DNA of 64,000 nucleotides from the NCBI GenBank assembly GCA_021777035.1, contig JAIQZR010000099.1:1-64000 (forward strand), written 5' to 3'. The position numbers and the translations under genes were made by a program. A model generated the notes under the pieces. The model was not told where the DNA came from. It saw nothing but the letters and a program-made list of their open reading frames with translations, and ran no database searches. Source of the stretch: Candidatus Scalindua sp. Lineage in GTDB: Bacteria > Planctomycetota > Brocadiia > Brocadiales > Scalinduaceae. This document shows, in pieces, positions 49,623 through 57,963 of this stretch (its first letter is position 1; every line of letters starts with the position of its first letter).

Positions 49623-49658
49623 AAAAAGCCCCCAATACTCTTCTAAGAATATTGGGGA
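49623..49658 (-). terminator. Rho-independent terminator of cspA
   Basis: On the minus strand CCCCAATATTCTT pairs with AAGAGTATTGGGG (one mismatch), with a small loop, followed by GCTTTTTTA. It lies about 110 bp beyond the cspA stop and reads in the same direction. Confidence 0.75.
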
Positions 49659-49765
49659 CTTCATATCACAATTATATTTTTTTTACAACTACTCTATACT
49701 TTTACATACAACTCACTTCAATAGTTTATACAGTAAAATATATGAGCACTTTTCACAAAATATAC

Positions 49766-49966
49766 TTATAATTTGACAACGTTTGCTGCCTTGCTACCCT
49801 TTTCACCTTCTTCGATATCAAACTCTACCTGGTCTCCTTCTGAAAGGCTTTTAAAACCTTCAGATTGGATTGCGGTATGGTGAACAAAGACATCGTCTCC
49901 ATTTTCCGGTGTGATAAAGCCAAAACCCTTTGAGTCGTTAAACCACTTAACTGTTCCAGTCGCCAT
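49766..49966 (-). CDS. cspA: Cold shock protein
   Basis: This 66-residue cold shock domain protein begins [20 protein letters not shown] (RNP1 K-G-F-G-F-I) and carries V-F-V-H-H (RNP2). It binds single-stranded RNA and melts structure. A longer in-frame start (50077) runs through a leader hairpin and poly-Lys codons, so ATG 49966 with GGGAG upstream is used. The leader contains a strong hairpin with a T run (50001-50038), and the gene ends in a terminator, which makes a compact self-contained unit. Confidence 0.95.
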   Translation of the reverse strand: MATGTVKWFNDSKGFGFITPENGDDVFVHHTAIQSEGFKSLSEGDQVEFDIEEGEKGSKAANVVKL

Positions 49967-50000
49967 AATAAAAATTACTCCCTTCAATAAAAAAAAACTA

Positions 50001-50038
50001 AAAAAAAAGGCGGCAAGATTGGAAAACCTTGCCGCCTT
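50001..50038 (-). promoter_or_regulatory. Terminator-like hairpin in the cspA leader
   Basis: AAGGCGGCAAG (50028-50038 on the reverse strand) pairs with CTTGCCGCCTT (50007-50017) and is followed on the minus strand by about eight Ts, then an A-rich stretch before the ribosome site. It lies between promoter and ATG of cspA, so it is a candidate attenuator or mRNA-stability hairpin, consistent with the RNA-level control common for cold-shock genes. Confidence 0.6.
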
Positions 50039-50048
50039 ACTTATATTT

Positions 50049-50077
50049 ATAACATATAATCTGACGCTACAGTACAA
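50049..50077 (-). promoter_or_regulatory. Possible cspA promoter
   Basis: On the minus strand TTGTAC (50072-50077) is followed after 17 bp by TGTTAT (50049-50054). The layout fits a sigma-70 type promoter placed just before the leader hairpin. Several AT-rich alternatives exist nearby. Confidence 0.35.
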
Positions 50078-50399
50078 CCAATTCTACCTGCAATTCTGAA
50101 TTAGACACAAAGGTATCAAACATTATTTATAAAAGCAAGTAAAAATATAATTATTACAATAATCATTTTTTTTCTGATTTACTGATTAGGACTTCATACT
50201 TGAATTGAGTGGCATTTTTCCTGTTGATTTTGCCAAATAACATCATTATCATTTACCTGGAATCTTTGCATGCTTTAGAATTGACATAAGACCAGATAAA
50301 ATAAGGGCGTATTTTACTCTACAGTTGCATTGTTTTTTATCTTTAAATACGGAGCCCTGTCTCTAGAATTTTTGCAATTTTAAGTAAAGGATTTTTGAT

Positions 50400-50825
50400 A
50401 TGAATATTTTGGTTGCTATCGATTTATCCAGCGCCTCACAGGTAATATTAGATAAAGCAAAAACCCTCGCGTTGGCATTGTCTGCCAAAGTATGTTTGCT
50501 ACATGTTGTTGAAGGTGACCCTGGCTTCCCGGATGATGAGCCGGACATGCTGGACATACAAGAATTCCCCATGGAATACAAGGGCCTGCAAAAAGAGGTA
50601 GATTGGCTCAGGCAATCAAAGATAGACACAAAAGGGCTTCTCTCACAAGGCCAAATTGTCGACGTTATTCTTCAGAAATCAAAACAACTGGAGATTGACA
50701 TAATTATTGTTGGCACCCACGGACACGGAGGTGTTCATCATATGATATTTGGCAGCGTCAGTGAAGGGGTATTGCGAAGTACTTCCTGTCCTGTTCTTGT
50801 AATACCCACACACGACAAAAAATAA
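50400..50825 (+). CDS. Universal stress protein (UspA family)
   Basis: This 141-residue UspA domain protein has M-N-I-L-V-A-I-D-L-S at the N-terminus and the ATP-binding G-T-H-G-H-G-G and F-G-S-V-S motif near residues 109-125. It ends C-P-V-L-V-I-P. Such proteins bind ATP and help survival under stress. It is followed 36 nt later by a 145-residue gene that may be in the same unit. The start ATG at 50400 is preceded by a weak AAAGGA, and the domain begins at the first residue. Confidence 0.88.
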   Translation: MNILVAIDLSSASQVILDKAKTLALALSAKVCLLHVVEGDPGFPDDEPDMLDIQEFPMEYKGLQKEVDWLRQSKIDTKGLLSQGQIVDVILQKSKQLEIDIIIVGTHGHGGVHHMIFGSVSEGVLRSTSCPVLVIPTHDKK

Positions 50826-50861
50826 TTACTCATCTGCTCGTCCGATCCGGAAACCATAACT

Positions 50862-51299
50862 ATGGAAATAACTCCATTTCAAAAATTCATACTGGTAAAT
50901 CTTTATAATCTCTGGAAAGAGTACGGCACCAGTAAAGTAAAATTCCTTGAAGCACTGGTAGAAGAATACGATTATAAAGAAAAGAATATCAGAAAGCCTA
51001 TGAAAGCCCTTATCTCGGCGGGACTCGTAGATTCTGATTCGTACAGTGCATGGTTGACTAAAAAGGGTATTAGTCAAATGGAAGCTGCCAGTCGTCTCAA
51101 CGATACCAATGTTGTCCAAGAGCGCAAAAACCCGGTGAATATCTCAATGGATTTTCTCAAGAATTTCGAACAAGCAATCAACAAATCCGAACTCCAGTCA
51201 CCCGAGAGGGAAATGTGGCTGCACGGCATAACACAGATCAACCAAAACCCCATACTCCTTAAAACATTAGAAACAGCCCTCAAAGCAACAATAAAATGA
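50862..51299 (+). CDS. Unknown 145-residue protein, winged-helix-like N-terminus
   Basis: I do not recognise the family. Residues 1-75 have helices followed by I-R-K-P-M-K-A-L-I-S-A-G-L-V-D-S-D-S-Y and L-T-K-K-G-I, as in winged-helix DNA-binding domains. The C-terminal part (about 80-145) is helical with W-L-H-G-I-T-Q-I-N. No signal peptide is present. It lies downstream of uspA in the same direction, and may be a stress-linked regulator, by inference only. Confidence 0.65.
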   Translation: MEITPFQKFILVNLYNLWKEYGTSKVKFLEALVEEYDYKEKNIRKPMKALISAGLVDSDSYSAWLTKKGISQMEAASRLNDTNVVQERKNPVNISMDFLKNFEQAINKSELQSPEREMWLHGITQINQNPILLKTLETALKATIK

Positions 51300-51649
51300 T
51301 TTGCCAGGAAACTAATCGTGAACACAACAGAAATCCGCTTATTACCTACCGGAACAGTCCATGATAATAGAGGGCCATAATTACTAAAATCAAAGAATTA
51401 GTGAGTGGTTTTTGCGAGAAGCATTTGAATGATGAATTAAGTGGCTATGCTTTAAAGCTATGCACACTTGGCAGAAGAGAGAGGATTGACCTTATGGGAT
51501 TCATGCTTTTTTAATATAGAATAAATATCAAAGTTTATAAAATCTAATATTTCCCATGTTCCTTGACCTTTTCTGTTTTACGGGAATATCTCTTGTTTAT
51601 AATTTGTCTTAATAGAAGAACGGAGTTTTCTTATTCGGAATGATAAAAT
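51300..51649. other. Intergenic region upstream of the ECF sigma factor
   Basis: It contains a DUF6398-like remnant at 51371-51514 and AT-rich sequence that may hold the sigma-factor promoter. No intact gene is seen. Confidence 0.5.
51371..51514 (+). pseudogene. DUF6398-like N-terminal remnant
   Basis: An open frame of 47 residues contains I-K-E-L-V-S-G-F-C-E-K-H-L-N-D-E-L, then L-C-T-L-G-R-R-E-R-I-D, like the beginning of the DUF6398 domain (F-C-x-x-H-L-N-x-E). No convincing start codon is present and the frame closes after the first helices, where the full domain would continue. It is best read as a decayed gene. Confidence 0.45.
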
Positions 51650-52192
51650 ATGAGCCAAAAAGAACATCTTCTTATACACATAGACGCCTTATACAGGTCA
51701 GCACGGTATCTTGCGAAGAATGATAACAACGCAGATGATCTGATCCAGGAAACGTACTTGAAAGCATTTAAGTTCTTACAGGATGATAAAGAGATCAGGA
51801 ATGTAAAGGCTTGGTTATTCAGGATATTAATGAATACCTTCATCAATAAATATCGTAAAGACAAACGGGAACCTTCTCTGGTCGATTTTGATAGCGTCGA
51901 AGCATTTCATGAATCGATACAGGAAGAGGTCATAGCGCCTTCAATTCTGGATGATGAGTCGGCACTTGATAACCTTATGGATGACAATATAAAAGAAGCG
52001 CTGGAAGCGTTGCCAGATGACTTCCGCATGGTAGTATTGCTTTCTATTGTTGAGGGTTTTTCTTACAAGGAGATTTCAAAAATAGTCGATTGCCCCGTTG
52101 GCACGGTAATGTCCAGGATATACAGGGGGCGAAAGATGTTAAAGGAAAAACTGACCGGTTATGCAAAAAAATATGGCTACGAAAAAGAGTAA
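51650..52192 (+). CDS. ECF-type RNA polymerase sigma factor
   Basis: This 180-residue extracytoplasmic-function sigma factor has region 2 (about residues 15-80, D-A-D-D-L-I-Q-E-T-Y-L-K-A-F-like with N-A-D-D-L-I-Q-E-T) and W-L-F-R-I-L-M-N-T-F-I-N. Region 4 (about 115-170) has E-A-L-P-D-D-F-R, F-S-Y-K-E-I-S-K-I-V-D-C-P-V-G-T-V-M-S-R and R-G-R-K-M-L. It directs RNA polymerase to a stress regulon and is likely held by the anti-sigma factor encoded at 52399. It is cytoplasmic, and no -10/-35 site is identifiable here. Confidence 0.92.
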   Translation: MSQKEHLLIHIDALYRSARYLAKNDNNADDLIQETYLKAFKFLQDDKEIRNVKAWLFRILMNTFINKYRKDKREPSLVDFDSVEAFHESIQEEVIAPSILDDESALDNLMDDNIKEALEALPDDFRMVVLLSIVEGFSYKEISKIVDCPVGTVMSRIYRGRKMLKEKLTGYAKKYGYEKE

Positions 52193-52279
52193 AAAAAATT
52201 AGACAGAATAACAGGATGAACATGATCCATGCCCAGTTAATCAAAAACCGTTATAAGGTTGAAAATTACATGCAGATCC

Positions 52280-52335
52280 AATCATCTTGATTGAACCTAA
52301 ACGTTTCGGTTCAGGCTACAAGCCAGAACCCACCA
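52280..52335. repeat. TTGATTGAACCTAAAC dispersed repeat
   Basis: The sequence TTGATTGAACCTAAACGTTT, then GGTTCAGGCTACAAGCC, occurs in inverted orientation at 62053-62107 with few changes. It includes a GGTTCAGGCTNNAAGCC palindrome and lies between the sigma factor and the anti-sigma gene. Confidence 0.7.
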
Positions 52336-52398
52336 GATAGTCTACTTTGCTCTTAACGACTTTTGCGGTGAAAAATTTAGTGTTAATCCTATCAAAAA

Positions 52399-53217
52399 AT
52401 GAGAGAAAAAATGAATTGTAACGACGTAAGAAAATATTTTTATGCCTTTCTTGATGATGAACTCGATGTTGAGAGAAACATTAAGGTATTAGCACATGCT
52501 GACATGTGTTGTGAATGCGGTCAGAGAATGGAGAAAGAACGATTGCTCCAGAAAAGGGTGAGGGAAACTGTTTGTGCGGTGAAGGCCCCTACCTATCTAA
52601 CGGAAAGTATTTTGCAAAAAACAGAAGAGCAGCCAAATTACTTTGTTCTATTGGCAAAGAATTTACTATCCGGAAGGTATCTGGTACCTGTTGTGGGCAT
52701 TGCGGCTGCGATAATGATAATAGTTTATTTTTTTGTGATACCGAGTTCTTCTAAGAAGGACGATCTCCTATACCTTGCAGAATCTAAATATCATAACTAC
52801 ATGATGCAGCAACTCAATCTGGACATCCGTTCTCAGGATCCTGAAGCAGTTGTGAAATACCTTCGAGGGCAAACTGATTCAAAAGTAGTTTTGCCTGAAA
52901 TTGGAGACGGTGCAACGCTGGTCGGCGCGGCATTGTCTGAAATTGATGGCGTGAAGGTGTCTCAGGTTTTTTATATGCGCGGAGAAACTCCGGTTTCATT
53001 TATGATAATTTGTGATCCTAGCTCAGGATCTAGAGATAGTAGAAATATTGATTTTTCTGAGATGAAGGAAATATTCGTAGATGAGAAGGTAGTTTATTCT
53101 GATAAAGGGTATTGTGGCCATTGTCAAATCATGAGATGGGAAGATGCCGGGAACCAGTATGTTGTTGTCTCAATGTTAAATAGTGACGAAATTTTAAGAA
53201 TGTTGAATAAAACTTGA
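52399..53217 (+). CDS. Membrane anti-sigma factor with zinc motif
   Basis: This 272-residue protein has a ZAS-type zinc motif H-A-D-M-C-C-E-C (about residues 34-41) in its cytoplasmic N-terminal domain. One transmembrane helix (about 95-117, P-V-V-G-I-A-A-A-I-M-I-I-V-Y-F-F) and a periplasmic C-terminal domain with C-G-H-C (about 243-246) follow. Such proteins bind and inhibit the cognate ECF sigma factor until signalling causes release, and the upstream sigma gene (51650) is the obvious partner. The C-G-H-C pair may sense redox. Two closely spaced ATGs (52399, 52411) are possible starts. Confidence 0.85.
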   Translation: MREKMNCNDVRKYFYAFLDDELDVERNIKVLAHADMCCECGQRMEKERLLQKRVRETVCAVKAPTYLTESILQKTEEQPNYFVLLAKNLLSGRYLVPVVGIAAAIMIIVYFFVIPSSSKKDDLLYLAESKYHNYMMQQLNLDIRSQDPEAVVKYLRGQTDSKVVLPEIGDGATLVGAALSEIDGVKVSQVFYMRGETPVSFMIICDPSSGSRDSRNIDFSEMKEIFVDEKVVYSDKGYCGHCQIMRWEDAGNQYVVVSMLNSDEILRMLNKT

Positions 53218-53251
53218 AGTGTAAAATTGGAAAGAGGATTGGAGGTTGAAG

Positions 53252-53770
53252 ATGAACAGTGCAATGAAAATATTTACAGTTTTTTTATTAAGTGCGTTTG
53301 TGATGTGTGTTTCAGTATCCAGTACAAATATAGTATTTGCCGGCATAGCAACAGGTGTTGGCATAGGGCAGAAGGCGGCCCCATTTATGTTGTTGTCTGT
53401 TGAAGGAAAGAAGATAGCGCTGGAATCATTTGCGAAAGATAAGGTTACGTTGCTAGTTTTTGGTACCACCTGGTGTCCCGCATGCAGACATGAAGTACCG
53501 GCCCTTAAGGGATATTACAACGATCTTAAAGATAATGGACTTATGGTGTTGGGTATTGATGTTCAGGAAAGTAAAAAAAAGGTCAACTCTTTTATTGAGA
53601 AAAACCGGATAGATTATCCAGTTGTGCTTGATTCTAATGCTGATGTCGCAAGGTTGTACCAAGTTGTAGGCATACCTTTAAACATAATCCTGGATAAGAA
53701 TGGTGTGATACGTTACAAGGACAACCGGCCTCCGAGCAAAGAGGTTTTGGAGAAATTATTGTTAAATTAG
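53252..53770 (+). CDS. TlpA-like thioredoxin-fold protein
   Basis: This exported thioredoxin-like protein has a signal peptide or N-terminal anchor (residues 1-30) and a redox motif W-C-P-A-C (about 74-78). It also carries V-V-L-D-S-N and a cis-Pro at G-I-P-L-N. It would reduce periplasmic disulfides, for example in cytochrome c maturation. ATG 53252 is chosen because GGAGG lies 6 nt upstream. An earlier in-frame TTG at 53246 lacks spacing. It follows the anti-sigma gene in the same direction and may be its target or partner. Confidence 0.85.
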   Translation: MNSAMKIFTVFLLSAFVMCVSVSSTNIVFAGIATGVGIGQKAAPFMLLSVEGKKIALESFAKDKVTLLVFGTTWCPACRHEVPALKGYYNDLKDNGLMVLGIDVQESKKKVNSFIEKNRIDYPVVLDSNADVARLYQVVGIPLNIILDKNGVIRYKDNRPPSKEVLEKLLLN

Positions 53771-53842
53771 TATCTGTTGTAATAAAGGTGTTACTTGTGC
53801 TTGTGAAATGGATAACATAAATTTTTTGTATTACGGTTAGTC

Positions 53843-55297
53843 ATGAGAAAAGAGTCTTCTTTTTTAATCTTTGGAACGACTTTATCAATCATTGCTTTAA
53901 TAGGCCTTAGGATAGGCCATTTTTATACGCATGGATTGTGTAACTGCCTTTCAGGTAAATTATTAGAATACATTATTCCTGTCTCAGGGTTGACAATCGT
54001 TGTTCTTCTAACGAACAGGCATGTCATAAAATTGATAAAACAGAGAGAAGCTGAGTCTGAAAATGTGAAGAAAGCGTATGAAACAATAGATGGAATCACA
54101 AGGATAAGTGATTCGATGCTTTTTGACTTTCAATTGAGTAGATTAGGAAGAAATGAAAATTATCTAAAGATCATAGGGGTAATTATAGGAACAGAAGGTG
54201 TGATGTTGAGAAATAAGGCAACCGCATGTTTTTTGGCGTTACTCAATAGGCAGAATAATACCCTTGAAGGAAATATTATCTATAAGAGGAATGGGGATTT
54301 GGCGGTTGATAGTGAAACAATCAAAATCCGCTTAGACTCCAAAGTGGCGATAACAAAGGGATCAAATGATGTGAAATTTTCTAATTGGGATGATAAGATA
54401 GGTTCAATAGGAAAATACCAGGAGCATTTCAATGATGACGTAAGACAAAAAGTTGGAATCATAAGGAATTTTGTCACGTACAGGATTAAGGGAATTGAGA
54501 ACGGATCTCTGATATTTTTTAATTATGAAAATGATGTTGATCAATATGACGCGGATATAATAAGGCATCTTGCGGGACACTTTGCTTCTTTATATTCTTT
54601 CTCTTTAAAACAGAAAGAAAATCTAAGACTCCAATATCTTGTGATAAAGAAGCTTGCAGACCTTGCTGAAAAGAGGGATCCAGAAACGGGGGAGCATTTA
54701 TTCAGGATACAAAATTATTGCTGTTTCATTGCTAAAAAACTTTCAAAACAGGAAAAATATAAAGATATAATTAACCAGCCATTTCTTAAAGATATCTATT
54801 ATTCAAGCCCGCTTCATGATATAGGAAAAGTTGGGATCAAAGACGGGATCCTTTTAAAACCCGGAAAACTTACACCAGATGAGATGGCAATAATGAAAAC
54901 CCATACTTTAATTGGAGCTGAAATTATTGAAGGACCCGCTTTTTTGAAAATGGGGCGGGATATTGCCCATTATCATCATGAAAAATGGGATGGGACAGGG
55001 TATCCTGATGGTCTTAAAGGTGAAAAAATCCCACTTTCGGCAAGGATTATGGCTCTTGCCGATGTCTACGACGCATTAACATCAAAAAGAGTTTATAAAG
55101 AAGCGTTTACTCATGACGTGGCGGAATCGATTATAAAGGAAGGGATCGGTTCTCATTTTGACCCTGATGTTGGTTTTGTTTTTATTGAAAATAAAGACAA
55201 ATTCAAAGACATTATGAAAGCTCAAGAACACCGATTTAAAGCAGATAGGATGGTAGGTGTAGATCAAATGTGTTTGAAAGGTCCTGAACTAAATTAA
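53843..55297 (+). CDS. HD-GYP c-di-GMP phosphodiesterase
   Basis: This 484-residue membrane protein has two N-terminal transmembrane helices (about 7-25 and 37-55), a sensory region (about 70-265) and an HD-GYP domain (about 270-470). The latter has H-D-I-G-K (325-329), H-H-E-K-W-D-G-T-G-Y-P and D-V-Y-D-A-L-T-S. It would degrade c-di-GMP, opposing the GGDEF-PilZ protein at 37287. All hallmark residues are intact. The upstream neighbours are the TlpA-like gene and the sigma/anti-sigma pair, all in the same direction. Confidence 0.9.
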   Translation: MRKESSFLIFGTTLSIIALIGLRIGHFYTHGLCNCLSGKLLEYIIPVSGLTIVVLLTNRHVIKLIKQREAESENVKKAYETIDGITRISDSMLFDFQLSRLGRNENYLKIIGVIIGTEGVMLRNKATACFLALLNRQNNTLEGNIIYKRNGDLAVDSETIKIRLDSKVAITKGSNDVKFSNWDDKIGSIGKYQEHFNDDVRQKVGIIRNFVTYRIKGIENGSLIFFNYENDVDQYDADIIRHLAGHFASLYSFSLKQKENLRLQYLVIKKLADLAEKRDPETGEHLFRIQNYCCFIAKKLSKQEKYKDIINQPFLKDIYYSSPLHDIGKVGIKDGILLKPGKLTPDEMAIMKTHTLIGAEIIEGPAFLKMGRDIAHYHHEKWDGTGYPDGLKGEKIPLSARIMALADVYDALTSKRVYKEAFTHDVAESIIKEGIGSHFDPDVGFVFIENKDKFKDIMKAQEHRFKADRMVGVDQMCLKGPELN

Positions 55298-55428
55298 GAA
55301 CTTTCGGTTTGAGAGCCGTGTATACCAATATGTTAAAAGACCCTGACACGAATTCAGGGTAACAATTTGTTGTTTTCCGCTTAGTATAATTAATGGATCT
55401 ATTAATATTAAGAAAGGAGGGTTTTTAA

Positions 55429-56034
55429 ATGACCAGTCTGAGTGAAATAAATAATGACCTTTTAGGAATACTTAACCACACAAAGGGGATGCTTGAAATA
55501 TTGTCTAACGCATTTAATAAGCATAACCTGGATTCTCTGGGAAAAGTAGAGGCACTTGAGGAAAACCTTTATAAAGATTCAGAGAGGTTGCTTAAGTTAC
55601 TCCTTGATGAGAAGGCCGAAGAGGGTACCAGACATTTTATTCCCATTCCCGAACATTTTAACAGGATAGGAAATGGATTGAGGAAGATGCTTAACGCGAT
55701 AGATAAGAAGGTCACAAGAAGTGTATTGTTTTCTGACAAATCTGTAACAGAGGCATACAAATTATTTGATGAGTTGCAGGAACTGTTGACTTGCCTGGGT
55801 GACTGTATCAATACGTGCAATAGAGTGCTGGTTGATAATATCTGTGGCCGTGTGAAAGGCTTGTGTGAACAGGCAGATGAATATGCGATCTTTCATGAAG
55901 ACAGGTTAATATCCGGTGTGTGTACACCATTGAATGCTCCTATTTATCTTGATATTCTTGATTCTTTCAAAACCATAGCCTGGCATACCGGTGAGATAAC
56001 CAGAAATATTGCGAAAGGGTGCAGTGAAAATTAG
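55429..56034 (+). CDS. PhoU/DUF47-like protein
   Basis: This 201-residue all-helical protein resembles the PhoU/DUF47 family, made of repeated three-helix bundles, often encoded beside Pit phosphate transporters. Here a Pit transporter lies 2 kb downstream (57964). A strong AGAAAGGAGG ribosome site 8 nt before ATG supports the start. The C-terminal half has C-L-G-D-C-I-N-T-C and C-E-Q. It may regulate phosphate uptake by binding metal or phosphate, but identity is from pattern and context and is moderate. Confidence 0.65.
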   Translation: MTSLSEINNDLLGILNHTKGMLEILSNAFNKHNLDSLGKVEALEENLYKDSERLLKLLLDEKAEEGTRHFIPIPEHFNRIGNGLRKMLNAIDKKVTRSVLFSDKSVTEAYKLFDELQELLTCLGDCINTCNRVLVDNICGRVKGLCEQADEYAIFHEDRLISGVCTPLNAPIYLDILDSFKTIAWHTGEITRNIAKGCSEN

Positions 56035-56054
56035 AAAAAGTATTCCGAGGACTA

Positions 56055-56351
56055 ATGAGTATGAGTAGAGTAATAGGAGTTGCAGGACTTTTTGTAATTA
56101 TGCCCTTACTCACCCTGTCTTCAGGGCAGGCACAGGCTCAACATGATGGACGGTACTCTTTTGAATATCCCGGTGATTTTTCCGATGACAAAGGCGAAGA
56201 GGTTATTTCTCTTTTAATTTGGCCTTCCTTACGTTTGGTCTCATTTTTATTGATTGCCGAAAATTGGTCATTGCTCCTGGAAAGTTTTCTGCATGGATTG
56301 GATATTGATATAAGCGGTAAAACACCTATAATCAGTGTTCGATTCTATTGA
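56055..56351 (+). CDS. Small exported protein (98 residues)
   Basis: A signal peptide (1-28, ending Q-A-Q-A) is followed by an acidic segment D-G-R-Y-S-F-E-Y-P-G-D-F. A second hydrophobic stretch (about 49-62, L-L-I-W-P-S-L-R-L-V-S-F-L-L) may be a transmembrane helix. I recognise no family. It follows the PhoU-like gene by 20 nt and its 3' end lies 25 nt before the flavodoxin-like gene. No conserved motif supports a function. Confidence 0.55.
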   Translation: MSMSRVIGVAGLFVIMPLLTLSSGQAQAQHDGRYSFEYPGDFSDDKGEEVISLLIWPSLRLVSFLLIAENWSLLLESFLHGLDIDISGKTPIISVRFY

Positions 56352-56376
56352 TAAATCATATGGGAGAAATGACGAA

Positions 56377-57045
56377 ATGAAAGTACTTGGCATTAGTGGC
56401 AGTCCGAGAAAGAGCCACACTACAGAGGAATTAGTTAAGACGATATTGGATGCAACCGGCCTGGAAACAGAGTTAATATCCTTGCACAACATGTCAATTA
56501 ATGGGTGCATATGCTGTCTGGGCTGTATTGATGATAATGTGTGTAAAGTTCGGGATGATTATATTCCTTTGATGCAAAAGGTATTAGAAGCCGATGCTAT
56601 TGTTATTGGTGCTCCTAATTACTTTGGGAGACTTAACGCCCTCACACACGCATTTCTTGAGCGACTTTACTGTTTCCGGCACGACAAAGATGGACATGGA
56701 GGTATGAAACTTTCCGGTAAAATAGGGGCGATTGCATCAGTAGGTGGCGGTGGGGAGTGGGAGATGCCTGGAAGAGACATAAAAATGTATGATATTGCAG
56801 GCGATGATATCAAGGGGTTCTTTGATTATAACGAGATTGAATGTGTAGGTGTCGTAGCAGCGCACGGTGCGGTTGCATGCTTTTCATGTGGCTATGGTGA
56901 AGTTTGCCGTGTAAGTGGCGTTAAGAAGTTTTTCGGCGAGAATGCGAAGATTTCACCTGAAATCATGCCGAGTCTGGAAAAACAGCCGGAAGCAATAGAT
57001 AAGGCAAAACGACTTGGGAATGCATTGCGGGAAAGATTGAATTAA
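56377..57045 (+). CDS. Flavodoxin/NADPH-dependent FMN reductase-like iron-sulfur flavoprotein
   Basis: This 222-residue protein has a flavodoxin-type start K-V-L-G-I-S-G-S-P-R (FMN phosphate loop). A cysteine-rich C-I-C-C-L-G-C (about residues 46-52) with C-K-V-R-D-D-Y-I-P-L-M follows, then A-D-A-I-V-I-G-A-P-N-Y-F-G. That layout is typical of iron-sulfur flavoproteins and multimeric flavodoxins. A further C-F-S-C-G-Y-G-E-V-C occurs near residue 165. The start at ATG 56377 with GGGAG upstream is preferred to 56335. It likely handles redox reactions in the cytoplasm. Confidence 0.85.
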   Translation: MKVLGISGSPRKSHTTEELVKTILDATGLETELISLHNMSINGCICCLGCIDDNVCKVRDDYIPLMQKVLEADAIVIGAPNYFGRLNALTHAFLERLYCFRHDKDGHGGMKLSGKIGAIASVGGGGEWEMPGRDIKMYDIAGDDIKGFFDYNEIECVGVVAAHGAVACFSCGYGEVCRVSGVKKFFGENAKISPEIMPSLEKQPEAIDKAKRLGNALRERLN

Positions 57046-57047
57046 GC

Positions 57048-57205
57048 CTTCGGCATAAATACCGCAGGTAGGAGCCAACTCCCGCCCGCCCGTACCGAAC
57101 AGTACGTTCGGGCTGGTTGGCGCAATCTAATTATTGCATTTAAACGCTTACGATCGCCGTCAGGAGACGGCTCCTACCAATACATTGAAATTCCTATGTA
57201 TTGAA
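57048..57205. repeat. Dispersed REP-like element, copy 2 with nested insertion
   Basis: It matches 36864-36985 (GGAGCCAACTCC and ACGATCGCCGTC common) but carries about 30 extra bases, near 57082-57112, with CCCGCCCGTACC, GAACAGTAC and GTTCGGGC. That insert looks like a member of the GC-rich palindrome family. The element ends in ATTCCTATG. Confidence 0.75.
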
Positions 57206-57282
57206 TTAAAATTATGATGAATACGCGTAGATTCTCAACTCATTGAGAACTTACGTATATTTCCAAATGAAGAGAGTGCATA

Positions 57283-57840
57283 ATGGGTTGTAATTTTTGG
57301 TCCAAAAAGCTATTAATTGTAGGTATTATTTTGAACGTGGCTGTCCTTTTGGCAGGAAAAACGGAAGCAAATCCTTCTGAGAATCAGGCGTCGGAGTGGG
57401 TGATATCTGAGTGGATCAATAGTAACGGGCTTACGCTTGAGGGCCTACGTGGAAAAGTTGTCATAATAGATTTCTTTCAATTGTGGTGTCCCGGATGTAA
57501 CAGATTCTCAGGACCACTCATGGAGAAATGGTACCGGCACTATGAAGACCGCCATGATATTCAACTGGTTGGCATCCATACCGTTTTTGAAGGGCACTCT
57601 CAACAAACCCCGAAACTACTACGACAATATGTTAGAGAGAAGAACATAATCTATCCGGTAGGGGTTGACGCTCATGTCTCTAATCAGAGATTGCCGGAGA
57701 CTATGATTCGTTATCACACCCATGGAACTCCTGAGATTGTAATTATTGATAAGAAGGGGGAAATCCGCTTTCAACATTTTGGGAGTTTTAATCCCAGCGT
57801 CGCAGAAAAACTCATAAATACTCTTTTAAACGAATGGTAA
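57283..57840 (+). CDS. TlpA-like thioredoxin-fold protein with C-P-G-C site
   Basis: This exported thioredoxin-fold protein of 185 residues has an N-terminal signal peptide (1-30, ending K-T-E-A). The redox site W-C-P-G-C (about residues 69-73) and a T-P-E-I-V-I-I-D region with cis-Pro follow. It probably acts as a periplasmic disulfide reductase or thiol transfer protein. A second such protein is encoded at 53252, and the VKOR-DsbA fusion at 30640 does the opposite reaction, so thiol redox is well represented. It stands alone before the Pit gene. Confidence 0.85.
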   Translation: MGCNFWSKKLLIVGIILNVAVLLAGKTEANPSENQASEWVISEWINSNGLTLEGLRGKVVIIDFFQLWCPGCNRFSGPLMEKWYRHYEDRHDIQLVGIHTVFEGHSQQTPKLLRQYVREKNIIYPVGVDAHVSNQRLPETMIRYHTHGTPEIVIIDKKGEIRFQHFGSFNPSVAEKLINTLLNEW

Positions 57841-57963
57841 GGTCGTGTAAAAACAGGCCAGAAGGGCTGCTCATACAGCAGTACTCGAGTCAATTGGTCT
57901 AATGGAACTCTTTACTGCGTTTAATAAATTTCTGGATTCCTTGAATGTGGAGATTGATTTTTA

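Larger units (their letters stand above)
49384..49765. other. Intergenic region with terminator and GC-rich palindrome
   Basis: It contains a foldback CCTGCCTGTAC and GTACGGGCAGG at 49525-49556 and the terminator of cspA at 49623-49658. There is no gene. Confidence 0.6.
49967..50399. other. cspA leader, promoter and uspA upstream region
   Basis: It contains the cspA 5' leader with hairpin (50001-50038) and its promoter (about 50049-50077). The rest is AT-rich upstream of the universal stress protein gene, with no coding frame. Confidence 0.55.
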
